A stretch of 64,000 bases of DNA from Xiphias gladius. Its lineage: Eukaryota > Chordata > Actinopteri > Istiophoriformes > Xiphiidae. The notes beneath the pieces were generated by a model. It was given only the letters and a program-made list of their open reading frames with translations, did not search any database and had not been told where the DNA came from. Shown here in pieces: positions 20,401-32,705 of this stretch. The stretch is taken from assembly GCF_016859285.1 (NCBI RefSeq), contig NC_053414.1:7159017-7223016 (forward strand), in the 5' to 3' direction. A program made the translations under genes and the position numbers. Positions within the stretch are counted from its first letter, which is position 1; the number at the start of each line of letters is the position of its first letter.

Positions 20401-23342
20401 AGTACAGACACAAAAAAAAAAACCCCTCCTCCCATATTCATGCTGCCGCTTGTTACATCGAAGTGATGTCACTTTTGAAAGATGAAATGACGCATTCTTC
20501 CAAATTAGCTTTCCAAGAGGACGTGGACAGCCGACTTGATTGAGCTGAGGTTTCTGTCTTTGTTTAGGTACTCTTTTTGTAATGATTTCTTATTTAAATG
20601 CCATTGTATTGTTAACTTTAAAAGGATATTAGTGTGTAACTGACATCAATGAGCAGTTTTGCTGACTTTACTTGTGATACACTCGTCTTACACTGTTTTT
20701 ACCATTTACCATTTGTCTCTACATCGTTTCACTCTATAATCAATTTACCGATCTTAACCCAAGTCCTCATTCTAACCACTGAGCCTTACATTATAATTTT
20801 TTTACTTCCCATAGCAAAATGTCCTCGAAGCAGCATTAATGTCTGAGGTCCCGTCCTCACAAGTTTAACTGAACAGACCACTCTCGAGGGTGCACAGTGA
20901 AAAAGTTAACCTGTTAAGAAACAGGCACGATTGAGGAATACTGAGATGTTTACTACATGCCCAGTGGCTCGTGTATTCCCATCCATCCTCTGCTGAGCCT
21001 CCAAGGCCCCTCAAAGCTTCACAGTAGCTTTCATGTCAGGAGAACTTCAAAGTGAATCTACATTTGAAAGTCTAACCCTAAACCTGAGGTGTCACACAAT
21101 CGCCGCAACCTTCTCCTTTATCCTGCCTTCCCCCTCCCTGAAGCCCACCCATCTTTACTCTCTCAAGTTCGGGTCTGGTGGGAAAATTAGTTTTGGTTCT
21201 GTTAGATCTGCTCCTTTTCAAGTCACGGTGTAATTTTTGTGGAGGTTCCAGTCTGAGAGAAGTCTTTAATACACAGATTTATTCAAGAGGTTCCCTGAGT
21301 CACCCTCTCCTCTAACTCAGATCCTCCTGTCATCCACTCCAAAAACACCTCGCCTTTGTTCGCCTGACGCCTCAGCCGTGACGCACGATGAGTGTGTTGT
21401 CGGCGTGAGAGTGCCAGGCTCGCGGCTCAGCGCGACGGAGCAAAACAGCTGAACAAATACGAAAAAAGTAAACGTCGCACAAACACTGGCCACCCAGATG
21501 AAAGCGCAGCTCAGCGGCTGCGTGTCAGACCTGCACTGACGATGTGGTGCGTGGCGAGCTGCTGGGTCAGAGCCTCCATGTTGGGGTCCCGATGGGGGTA
21601 GAGCTGCCAGCGGGAGATGCCCAGGTGGAAGCGCAGCCAGGGAGGATGAGTCTTACTGCTGCTGGTCCACTGAGCGTCCTCATAGCCTTCCTGGCTAGCA
21701 CTCACCCTGGAAAGAGAAGGAGGCAAGAGAGTGATGGGGTGAGAGGTTAAGGAGGGGAAAGGGACAGAGGAGAGCGTGTCAACATCATATTATTCTGTCA
21801 GATTCACAGACAAAAAAAAAAAGATGATTTATCCGTTACTGATAAAATTACATTTGAAAAAACTAGTGCTTAGTCAATTAATGAAATAGTTGATCAATGA
21901 AAATTTACCAGCAACAATATCGGCAATTTATGTGGTCAACATTTGCTTGTTTCAGCTTTCAAATGTGAGAATTTGGAGCTTTTATTTTTTTTTGGCCTCT
22001 GCACTGTTGGTCAGAAAAAGCCCTTTTAAGATGCCACCTCAGGCTCTTGACAATTGTGATGGGAATTTTTTCACGACTTCATGACATTTTAAAGGCGAAA
22101 TAAGAATTCATTAATTGAAGAAAAAAAAAGGTTGACAAATGAATCAGCGAGGAAGAGAATTGTTAGGTGCGGCCAGAACCAAAACTGTAGACGGTCCAAG
22201 AGACCACAAATCATGAAAAGGAGGGAAATCCCACCAGAAGGACACCAGGAAAAAATGCAAAGCTGCCTTAGGGGACCAGTCACATTTCTTGTGGCGTCTG
22301 CAAAGTGTATCCTACTGTTACCATTTTCTTTAGACCTCAGAAGACGCACTGTATCCAACACAGGACAACATACAGTAGCTCTGCGGAGACACCATAAAAA
22401 CCTATAGCAGCAGCATTGTAGCAGGTATAAAAACCAGCCTTGACAATAGATTATATCTGCTCCCTGCAGTCTGACCCATCTGCTGAAAATCTTGCACGTA
22501 CTGTACACGTATGTGTATTTCAGAGGAATATGGAAAGAAACCAAGAGTGAAATTACAAGCATTCCTTATACAGTTTTAGCTCGTGGCTTTAATTTGCTTG
22601 AGCTTTGTCTTTAAATGTCCTTTTCCCTTATATGTTGTATGTTTATGTATTGTCCTGGGTAGTGAGGAGTGGCACATAGTAGCCCTTGCTACTAGCCCTA
22701 ACTGAAAAATGCCAAAGTTAAAGTTAAATAAAGCAAATACAAGTACGTTTGGTTGAGGGAAGGGATTTTAGGAAGGTACTTTTTTTGAGTCGGAGAAGGA
22801 TGAGAGATGATGTCAAAGGAGAAGTCTTATACACACACAAGTCTCATTGCACATTGACTGTATAATACTGACCACATCTGAGAGCTCTTCTCACTAGCCT
22901 TGACCTTCGATTTCACTTTCAGCAGCCAGTCCTCTTCGGGGACGGGAGGGCTGGGCATATTGTATAGAGGATGATCAAACAGCGCCTCCAGTTTTGACAG
23001 CCCAGACTCCAAAGGTTCAGCTCCGTCGCCGTCGTAACGGCCCACACTGGCTGCCGCGTTGATTGAAGCAGGAGCGGTTCGCACATGACCATTGGCATCC
23101 TTGTTGGAAGAATCTCTTTGTGCAGCATCAGTTGGTAGCTCCGCTAGACCGCTGATCCCCACAGAGATGTAGTCGGTGCGTGCCAGGTCTCTCAGGATGT
23201 ATGTCTTGGGCGGCAGTGGGGGGTCACAGGGATGGTGGTAAATGGAAAGAGAGGCAAGTGCCAGGAGGAGGTGGAGGAAAATGGTGACGAAGGCCAAGGA
23301 CAAACAGATTGTCCTGGAGCGACGGTGCATTCGCCACATCAT
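17420..23342 (-). CDS. fam20cl: FAM20C-like secretory-pathway kinase, 3' end missing
   Basis: FAM20C-type proteins are Golgi kinases phosphorylating S-x-E sites in secreted proteins. Exons: 23342-22873, 21706-21531, 19505-19427, 19036-18944, 18706-18591, 18340-18166 and 17529-17420. All phases agree, giving 406 codons in one frame. An N-terminal basic stretch and hydrophobic segment (about residues 11-33) make a signal anchor. Then come [38 protein letters not shown] (N-lobe), [20 protein letters not shown] (conserved N-lobe Glu region), [39 protein letters not shown] and [18 protein letters not shown]. The frame stops at LDFLM with a GTAGGT donor. The next family segment (DRHHYE and the DNGRG metal site) is not found down to the dnhd1 promoter. 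An upstream in-frame ATG at 23387 is possible. Family is sure. The paralogue (fam20cl versus fam20ca/cb) is a guess. Confidence 0.82.
17780..17945 (-). other. Unassigned 55-codon ORF ending at a splice donor
   Basis: Within the last fam20c-like intron, the minus strand has ATG at 17945 and an open frame (starting [14 protein letters not shown] and containing [12 protein letters not shown]) that runs into a consensus donor GTGAGT just below 17780. The stretch is GC- and CpG-richer than the flanks, as a first coding exon would be. I recognise no family and no partner exon. A chance ORF is at least as likely as an alternative first exon. Confidence 0.2.
19556..19650. repeat. (CA)n/(CG)n microsatellite
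   Basis: Interrupted dinucleotide repeat of CA with ACGC units in fam20c-like intron 2, immediately upstream of the exon at 19505-19427 on the minus strand, about 50 bp before its acceptor. Confidence 0.9.
21858..22130 (+). repeat. Degenerate dispersed repeat (TTAATCG-rich family)
   Basis: The wording resembles the ubiquitous fish repeat with alternating ATTAATCG and TCAACAA segments: AGTCAATTAATGAAATAGTT, then GTTTCAGCTTTCAAATGTGA. It lies in fam20c-like intron 1. A second short piece lies near 37538-37640 (GAGCTGAAACTAGCAGTCGA). The family is recognised by eye only. Confidence 0.4.
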
Positions 23343-23387
23343 CCTGCTGAGAGCAGAGTGTGACGGAGGGGCAGGAGAGGCGAACAC
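22873..23387 (-). CDS. fam20cl: fam20c-like exon 1 (signal anchor and stem)
   Basis: First coding exon. It contains three candidate starts: 23387, and adjacent ATGs at 23342 and 23339. I prefer 23342 because it gives the short basic head ([10 protein letters not shown]) followed directly by the hydrophobic anchor [20 protein letters not shown], the usual layout for FAM20 proteins. The stem is low in similarity until [20 protein letters not shown], which matches the FAM20 motif KL.ALF.HPLYN. It ends two bases into a Trp codon before GTCAGT, matching the acceptor at 21707-21708. Confidence 0.75.
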
Positions 23388-26197
23388 ATGAAGGGGAGGA
23401 AGAGAGAAAGAAAATTGTGGTGTAAAAGATTTTTAAAAACATGGTAGGAGAATATGAGAGAAAGCTGTACGGTATAGAGTGATAAAAACAAACTAAAGTA
23501 ACAGCATCAAGCAAACCATAGTCAATATAACGAAGAACATGGCCTTGATAAAGGCAATAAATATTAAAGATTTTAACACTTATTTAAAATTCTTTGTCAA
23601 TCTACTCCTACCTGCTCCATTTCTCATGAGACTTTCAATCATTTTACTGGAGTCTCTATACATATGGAGAGAAAATGCAAGAAAAAGGCAACTTACGACC
23701 CAGCTTCCTTCCTTTTAAAAATGCTTTCTGTCACCCCTCGGCTTTTGATGCTTCCCCGTGGGATGAGACGGGACCCTATCCAGTACCCAGTCAGCCTTTA
23801 CCCAGCTGTTTGAACTTTTCTCTTTACTCTTCCGCCACCAGGCTCAGGTTGGGAGAGGTGCCAGGTTAAGGTGATCTGGACATGGATCAATTTGTTTTCT
23901 CATCTCTTTTAAAGTCGGTCTCTCTCTGCCAGCTTACTTGTCGTGTCTGTCCGTCCATGTCCGTCAGTTTCAATTTTCAGAAGACTAGATTAGATTTGTA
24001 ATTTTGGTGATCAGAAAGCTAAACTTATTCTACAGTTGTAGTCACCAGAAGCCACTCCAGATAAACAAAAAAGGCCTAACTTAGATGTAAATGTGTATTT
24101 GATGTTGAACAAACAGTACAGGTGTCACAATCTGCCTGGTCATTTAAATGGGAGCCTGAGCTGTTTTAAACTGTCCGCACAGGAGCGACTTTAGTACACG
24201 CACATCCACCAACACACACTCCTGCTGTTCTCTCATAACGTCTGTCAACACTAACTTAGCACAGAATATTCACGACACAGAGACGGGCTGAAAAGTTGTG
24301 CTGACCTTCATTGGCATTCAGTCTGCGAAAAACCTAGTGCCTCCAACACTGGTGGGGAACACCCTCCCAAACACACGACAGGACGAATTCATCTCTTCGC
24401 ATTGAATACAGTGCCCCAAACCAGAGCCAGTGAATTATGTGCAGTCTTTCAGAGGTTTTGATGAAGCGGGCCTCATAACCAGGCAGTGGGCAAGACTGAT
24501 GTTTCATATTCTGAGTGTGTGCTTGAACTGAGATTTTCATTCAGGCAGCTCGGACCTCCTGGAAAGTCCCGTAGGATACGCTCGTTCTATGAAGTATGGC
24601 TCTTTAAAGTCTCTGTGTGATTAAGTCTGAGCTTAATCCTGTATTCACGCAGCTCGTCATAAGGTTCACATCTGGCAATAACATGCGTTTTGGTTAATCC
24701 GATCAAAAGTGGACGGCTCTAAGTACGTCAGTTCACAGCGGGCATTAGAATGCGTCTCCACGTGCGACCGCTTGCCTCGAGCGACCACTGGCGATTGGAT
24801 CTCACCTCCCCGCTCTGTGTGCAGATAAGCAAGTGCATCATTTCCTTTTGCAAAGACCAAATGTGCTGTTGTCTTTAACCGGCCGGAGGCAGCGATGCAC
24901 TTCCCATGCCTAGTCTGTGGGATAGAAGGAATCAAAACAATACAGACTGAGTCTATTCCTTGGCCTGTTCCAGACAAACCAAATCACCCAAGATGTTTGA
25001 CGCACTCGTAATATATCTCTATGGGCTTTTCGAAATTTAAAGATCTCATGGACAAAGCCAGTTTATGCGATTTGAGAGCGCAAATGAGTACGTTCTTCTG
25101 CTTACGCGTACACACTACTAAGAATGGGGCCATATGGGACGCACACCACTTGGGAAAGTGTTAGTGCCAGGTCTGAACAGGGCCTTAGTCTCTCTTGATG
25201 AGGGACTATGGCCTTGTTCCGACTTCAAACCCCGATCCGTTTTTTTTTTTGGCATATCAGAAACAACAGGACATCAGAGTTTAAGATGGGGGGACAGCTG
25301 TTCTTTTCCTGCTTCCAGCCACCAGTCAGTGTTGTTTACCTGGCGCAGGAAAGACGAACCACTGGTATGATTTAGTTGACAAAATTTACAGGTGAGGCAA
25401 AAAAGTTCTCGAGGATATATCTTCAGCCTTCAGCAAGGCGGTGAGAGGAATCAATCAGACAACAGATGCAACCGGCATGACAGCTGTCCTCTCCATGCCT
25501 TTTCTTCCAACCTTTTGATTTCTTTTTCTTATTTCACCTCACTAATAGCCTTCTGGGCCTTTTACTTTTTTCCAAGTGTCTTACTTTTTGTCTAATGCAC
25601 TCTTTTCTGTCTCTGCCCCTCACTGATGTATTATAAACAAGCTGTCTCAGGTTTGATCTCCACACAGCGCTCATCTTTTATCCCCTCCGCCTCTTTCCTC
25701 TCGCTTCATTTCACCACCCTCCGCCCCCATTCTCCCCGAAACTCACGGTGCCCTTTCATTTCAGTCTGGGGATGAGATAATGAAACGCGCGGTCACAGCG
25801 ACTGACGGTCAAAAAGGGAGCTTTCTCACATACACGCTTACAGAAAGACACACACGTACACACTCATATTAATATTGGATTGTGTTTCTCAATCCTCAAT
25901 AAAGAAAAAAGCCCACTAGCGATGTTCAGATGAAAAATGCATCCCTCCCGCTCTCCTCTGCCCCCCCTTTCTAACTCATGGCTGCCCGATACACCCGTCT
26001 CTCGCTCCCCGTATGCTTTGAGCGACTGTTGAAATCTCAAAAACCGTCTCTTCTCTCTGTCACCGAGTTTCCCCTTTCTGTAAGCAGCAATCAAACTCTG
26101 TGAGCTGTCGGTCACTTAATTTTCAACCACCTGCAGCTTCTCTCTCTCCTTTACTTCCTGTATCTATCGCTAACACACAGCCACACACACACACACA

Positions 26198-26233
<36 letters not shown>

Positions 26234-29200
26234 CTCAGGGATGCTCTAACCTTCCACCTGTCACCGCAAGTGGTAAGGAGGTTGCTAAGATACAGCACTG
26301 AGCTTTTCCAACACCGAGAGATGCTTCGAATGTGGACACAGTGTGAGAGCGCAAGAAAACTGCATTTGAACGGTTAAAGTACTAATCTATGTAAATAAAA
26401 GCCATTGTTTCTACTGCCTGTTGCTGTAAAGGCTTTGCTGTGCTACTGGCCACCACCGCAACCCCCGTACAAACCTGAAAAAAAAGACATATTTATTCAT
26501 TCAACCGTTCTAATATATCTTCTGTATTTTTATTCATTTAACAAACAGTTGTATGTCCCAGAGTTTCCTACATGACGGTAAAAGTAAAGGATGGATTGGA
26601 AGAGCTTCCTCCATTCTGCCAGCAATTAAAGTTTGCTGAGGAATATTGTTGAATTATTTTATTTATTTCTTGTGCATTTTTTCTTTTGGCGGGACTGAAA
26701 ATAGTCAATTTTAATAGCCCTGGGTCTAAAAATCTATGTTATGTGCCCCTTGGAAATTTATAACCTGTACTTACTTTAAGCCAGCTTTAAATTTCAAAAG
26801 GTAAAATGTACTTTCGATCCCAAAATTCCCAGAAAAAAAAAAAAAATACAGAGGACATGATTACTGTATCCTCAATGGTCGCTAAAGCCTTGTGAAGCAA
26901 CTGTGACTTATTTGCAATAAACAGAGCTGGAAGGTGAGAAGAAGAACTTAAAGCAACCAGGGACATAGCAGTAAAAACCAGTGGTACAAGTTGCAATGCT
27001 GTAGTTCAGCATCTGAAGGAAGGCTGGGGAAGAATTTTGCAGTAAAATCTTATCGCAAAACTTCCCATTCTTCACCATTACTTGTGTAAACGACAGTAAC
27101 GGAATATGTGAACAAAATGTTCGGATGGCCTCTATTCTTCACGTCTTACAGTGACCATCTTAATGAAAGTCACCTATGCCTGCTGTAAATGACTTCACGT
27201 GATCATTTTCAAGTTTCACAAGTTGCTAAAAATTGTTTGATTCAGAGGCGATCTCTACGTAGTATATTGCTGCAACAATCTCGTGTTTCCTTCTCCCTGC
27301 TCTGCGCCGGCCATCTCCCAAGCCCGCTGCCGCCGGTCTCCACCCTCATCTCCATAAACATCTTCATTAGATTATCCTTTAACCCACAGCTTGCCTACCC
27401 GCTTGTCCGGGTCTGCACCCAGACTCCCAATTTCGGAAGCCCCGACTTAACAGCAGGATAATGAGCCCTATTCCTGCGGACTTGGGAGAGCTTTTCAGTG
27501 TTGCGAGAGAGAGCACACTGGCAGAGTCTTTAGTTTGACTCTGTGGCTCTTTGTATGAATTTTTAACAGCACAGAGGAGACACAGTGAGACGGAGGAGAT
27601 ATATAAAGAGTGTCTGACCTGAATAATGAATGACATGCATCGCAGGGTGGAACCATGTTTACTGACACAAGGCCCCTTGGATTAATCAGAGAGTTGTTAA
27701 AATAACTGCAAAACGTGCAGGCTCCTTCACATGAAATGGAACAAGCAGGGGAATCTGGGTGAAAGCTATCAGTGTGTTACACCGGCAGGTATCCCGGCAG
27801 ATCTGGACGCATCAATGACAAATCCGTTTCAGTCGTTCTAGGTAGATGTTCACGGGATGGAGAAATGCCAAAGATGCCATGAATGCATCTGTGCGGTTGA
27901 GAGGGGTTTTCCTGTCAAAACTCCCTTTGGGAAATATCTTGCAACATCACGAGGACGGGGATAACACCTGTCGGCGCTGCAGACATTGCACGTGTCTGCG
28001 GGCCATGCCGTCTTTCGGGTGTTAACTGTAGCGACACAACAAAACTGGATAATTGGTCAACTTTCGAAGAAATTTAGAGGAGGCTTTCAAATGGGTCATT
28101 ATTTGTAATGATAATTGTTAAGTAACTACACTGGCAAATGATTTTAGTTGTTCTTCAGGGAGAGACACACTGGACCGGGATGTACTGAAATAAAGACAAT
28201 AAAGAGCTAACCACCTCTACTTCCCTTAATGACCTTTGCACTAATTCTCACTGGCAAAGCCATGGAACCATGAGCTTTTTTTTTTCAGGACCGTGCCAGG
28301 AAATTAAAACCAATGTGGTTGTTGTATCCTTCAGACTTGGGAATGGTACCTCTGCCCTTAAATGCCTGTTTTATGTTGGGCAACTTCACAAAAACATAAC
28401 AGACAAAAACATATATTGATCAACAGCTCTGGACCTAGGGCTGCTCTGTGTTATTAGATGTATAAAAAAATAACCACATGCAAGATTAACAAATCCATGA
28501 GTAAAATGCTAAATTTGTACCTGTTAAATGGATGTTATTTCTAATTTAAATAGTTTAATTTGTGGCTTAATGATCAGGTGAAACAGACAGACCATTGTGA
28601 CTTGACTCTGTCCTGCACAAATTAGACACTGTTGGCAATAAGTGTAAGTGTGAACAGAAGGGAAATGGTGGGAGTGAGGCTTGAAGACAACAGTCTTGTT
28701 TGTGAGACCAGAGTGCAGACTGAGCTGATCCAGGGTCATGGTGTTTGGCTACTCAAATGTTCAGGTTGAAGTTGCCAGATTTTTTCGCAGTCTGTCAATA
28801 ATGAGGGCCTCCCTCCCTCCGCTGCGGGGTCTGAGTGACCGCTGCACTGTCACGTTGCAGGAGGGCCACTTCAATTGCACAACATTTTGGTTCTTTCATC
28901 TCAAACAGACGAGCGTCCCTTCTTGCCTTCAGCAACTAGAGTCTGCGGCACTGAAATCAAAAGCTGTGCGGTGGACTTCTCCGTCAAGAACACTTTCTTG
29001 ACATACTGCTCCTGCACATCTACTCTAAAAGGGAGTGGACTGTTCCGTTTATGTGTTGCATTATCATCTGTTCCCACTGATATTCTAAACATGAAGTACA
29101 GCGAGTCACACATTTGGCCGGTCTACCGCTGATAACTTGTCAACTGACAATAATGTGTCAACTCAAATGTCTAAGCTACTGCATTTATGGACATTTAAAG

Positions 29201-31852
29201 GTTGTGAGCGTTGTTGTCGTTTCAAAGTGTATAAATACTGCAAATAGTCAAGTGTTAATGCCAGAGTTATCTTTTTGTTACCTGATAACTGAAACTGGAA
29301 ATAAAGGCTCAATTTACATGGTCATATTCTCTATGTTCCCTCCATGAGTCTCATGTCTAATTACACACATTAATATTTGCACGTTGTGCACAATATTCCC
29401 TTGAGCTGAGTTTAAAATAAAGCTCAGTACAACAAACCCTGATGTAGTTACTGCATCTTATTTGTTTTACACGGGGAAGGGAAAAAAAATCAGTATGTAA
29501 ATATCACTGATATTTGGTGAAAACATTTTTTTTTTCAAAAATGGTAAAAGTATGTTAAAAAACAAACAAAACCAAAAAAAGGATGGGTTTTAAAAGGTAT
29601 TCAAGTACCCATTTCTTCTTCTACAGATAAAAGATCAATTGATTCTTTGTTCAAAATTGAAACAAAAGTTTGGAACAATTACCAGCAACCAGTCAAATTT
29701 GCAGACAGTTACAATATCATTTACTCCAACTAGGCTTCCTATAAATTCACTCAAGTGAGGTGACACTTTATAATAAAGTCCGAAATCTACAGTGTCATTT
29801 AGTCATACGAATCAGGTACCAACAACATGGTTACTGATTCCTGCTGGTTCTTAGAGGTAGGTACACTGGAAGAAAACAAGACTATGGGAAACAAGGGAGT
29901 AATGATTAGACATTTTAGGGGACAGGAGAAGTAAATTATACTCAGGGTGTGTATATATATATATGGGGTACGGCACTGAGAGAGTGATGCTCAGCTTTTA
30001 CAGGTGAGCCTAGTGCCGGCAAGCTACAGCCACCCTGCAGGGACTTACTGAAATGTCTTGTACCCCGTTGGAAGATCTAATATTGCCGGGACATACACAA
30101 TAATAGGGACAAGTTGAGAAGTGGTTGTGTACTTTTGGAGAAACTGCAGGCACGTCCGTCCAGCACTGCAGCAGCTCGCAACAGGTCGGCTGCAGTGGAA
30201 GACAAGGGCACCTTTCTCAAATGCACATCTTCGGAAGTTTTCTGTTTTCATCCCGGGAGGGAAAAAAAACGCAACATAATAAAGTCACGCACTGATGTAA
30301 CATCTGGATTTAGGTGCATCAAACATAGCTAATCGTTATGTTTAATGAGGAACCTAGTGATAAGCGTTTAATTATTTTAATTACACAGTAAGAACGAGGT
30401 TGTTAACACAATTTTTCCCAATTTTTAAGTTTTGTTTCTAGTACTGTACCCGCTAGGTAACTAGTATTTGCAAAAGCACTTGCAGCATAATTTATTTCCC
30501 CTTTCCTCTAAAATTCACAGTTGGTACTCCCTTGCTCCCCGTAGTCTTGCTCTCTTCCACTTATGCTACATTGAAGTACCAGTAGGAACCAGGTTTTTAT
30601 TAGCACCTGATTTATACAATGAAATTAGAGTGTACGATAAAGTGTGACAGGACGTTAGTAATACCCATACTGCTCCTGTGTGTCAGATCTCCCGGAGCCA
30701 CCACCAGAATGCTATAACAGCATTCTGGGGATGGAGAGCTCACCTCGGACACCCGTTACTTTTTATGTTCAGTAGTAAATACTAGGAGTTGAGTGCAAAT
30801 AACGCTGTACCTCAGGGAGAGTGGATGAGTCACCTACTTTTATCATGTTACCTTTAGTTATTGTAAAATTTAAACACGATCATCATGTTTAATTCGCTGT
30901 ACATAAAATTCCTGCCTGTACAAAAGTTGTCGCTAGGTCCCGGCAGCTTGTGAGAGCTTTTTGATTTTTTTTACTTGTCTCTTGTCCCCTCGAGAGCGCA
31001 TCTATATACAGAGAACATTTCACTAAGACTGATTTTTACTGATGTAGCGATGCATTTATAATGTATTACATGAACTGGGGCATCCCTCACTGGAACCACA
31101 GAACAGAACAAGCTGAGTGTAACTGTGCCTCGTCGTGTCAATAAGGAGCTCTACTAAAACATTGAAGAAAAACTGGCAGTTTGAGCAACTTTTTCCCCAA
31201 ATAATTCTATTGCCTTTAGTAGGAAGCAACATTTAAACTGTAAAGCAGATACTTTTCAACACAACTTTCTCAGGGAAAACCTGCCTCAGCCAGTCTTTAT
31301 CATCCATGTCCCTAACACTCCATCCTTTGTCTTTTTCTTTTTCCATATGAACATAAACCCTTGTCGGGTATTTTCGGAAGCATCTTTGTTAGCCTCCTCT
31401 GTGCATTTCCTATTTATAAAAAGCCTTGTAAAAGCAGCTGCTGGCATTTTATTCCTCTGTGTGCAGGACTTGTACCCTATAACATTTTAAAACCGATTAT
31501 TCAAATCTATTAATACTTGAGACAAATGTGTCACTTGACTCTTTGCAATGCAGGTGCAGCAGCTAATGATTCTAAAAGTGCATAACTGTTTAAAAAATAA
31601 ATAAAGAAACACATATCACACCCGTTCCAACCATTAAAATTTGCCCTCAACTTACCAGGAATCTCCTCTACCTCGGTAGTTACTGTTTTCTCCCTGCAGG
31701 GCTCATAAAAATTGCATTTGCTTTTGATAAATTTGTCTTAAAGATGCCTTGCTTGAAATGTAATGAATGTAATATGTAACCCTTCGGCCACTAACAAATG
31801 GGTGTGAAGAACAAAGGCAACAGTCTACGTTCCTATTTCATCACATTTCAGA
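23388..31852. other. Gene-free interval between dnal4 and the FAM20C-like gene
   Basis: About 8.5 kb with only short, unrelated ORFs on both strands, no splice-consistent homology that I recognise, one ACGC microsatellite (26181) and a perfect hairpin at 30704-30728. It should contain the fam20c-like promoter (upstream of 23.4 kb), but no clear start-site element can be pointed to. The change from one conserved gene block to another lies here. Confidence 0.5.
26181..26234. repeat. (AC)n(ACGC)n microsatellite
   Basis: A (CA) run followed by about nine ACGC tetramers, in the gene-poor stretch between fam20c-like and dnal4. Confidence 0.9.
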
Positions 31853-32705
31853 GTTTATTGTACAATAAGGTCAGTTCACACATAATGGTCCATTGCACTG
31901 GATCATTAACACCGGCATCACCATGAAAACAATCACATTTCTAATATCACTCAGCGGGGTGATATTATTAGGGATTATTACAAACACCTTTAAAGGGAGA
32001 AAAGGTGGATCAGGTTTATCAGGTGTTGTTCGGCTCAGGAGACTCTGAGCCTTTAGTTGTAAGAAGATGACACCGGTCTTTAAAAAGAAGTTTTTCAAGT
32101 CGCATCAAAATATGTACACATAAAAAATATTACAAATTTTATTAAAAGACTAGTGCGGCTTGAGAGAGAGCGAAAGACACGTGTGAAACTTTACAGACAG
32201 CATGGCCAGTTTACTGTTGCACAAACTGCTGAGGGAGGTGATGATGAAATGTTATTTCAAAAAACTGTGTGTGTCCAGCACACACAAACATATAAACTCA
32301 CTCACACACACACTCCCTGAAGAGGAATGAGGATAAAGGACTTTGGAGACCCTGGCTGGCTGTATTGTTTGTAAAAGTGGAACTTACTTGCACATGCACA
32401 CTCAAATGTTTAGGGCCATGGATACAGCTGAAGAGAAAAAGAAAGAAGTGACAGACAAGGTAGGAAGGTATTTTTATGCCAAAGTGACTGCCGCTCTCAA
32501 AATTCCCTTTCAAGTATTTTCCCTGCCAACTACATTTTTAACTGGACAAGATCTCCAAATGATGGTTTATTATCTGCCACAGTGGCTGGTAGTGTGAACA
32601 AACTGACCTGCCGCAACACAAATGTAACCAGCGTCTGGCTGGTAGCTGGTGTTCATTCCCAGCCCAGTGACCACGTCAGAGGGGAGGAGGGAGAGCGAAG
32701 AGGTG
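31853..32705 (-). other. dnal4: dnal4 probable 3' UTR
   Basis: Downstream of the dnal4 stop on the minus strand, AATAAA signals occur near 32133 and at about 31855, so the transcript probably ends between 31.8 and 32.1 kb. No other gene or repeat is visible here. Which signal is used cannot be told from sequence. Confidence 0.45.

Noticed and set aside
28738..29132. Overlapping ORFs of 70-87 codons on both strands in the dnal4/fam20c-like interval
   Set aside because: No recognisable domain, no consistent splice sites, several frames open at once over the same DNA; looks like chance.
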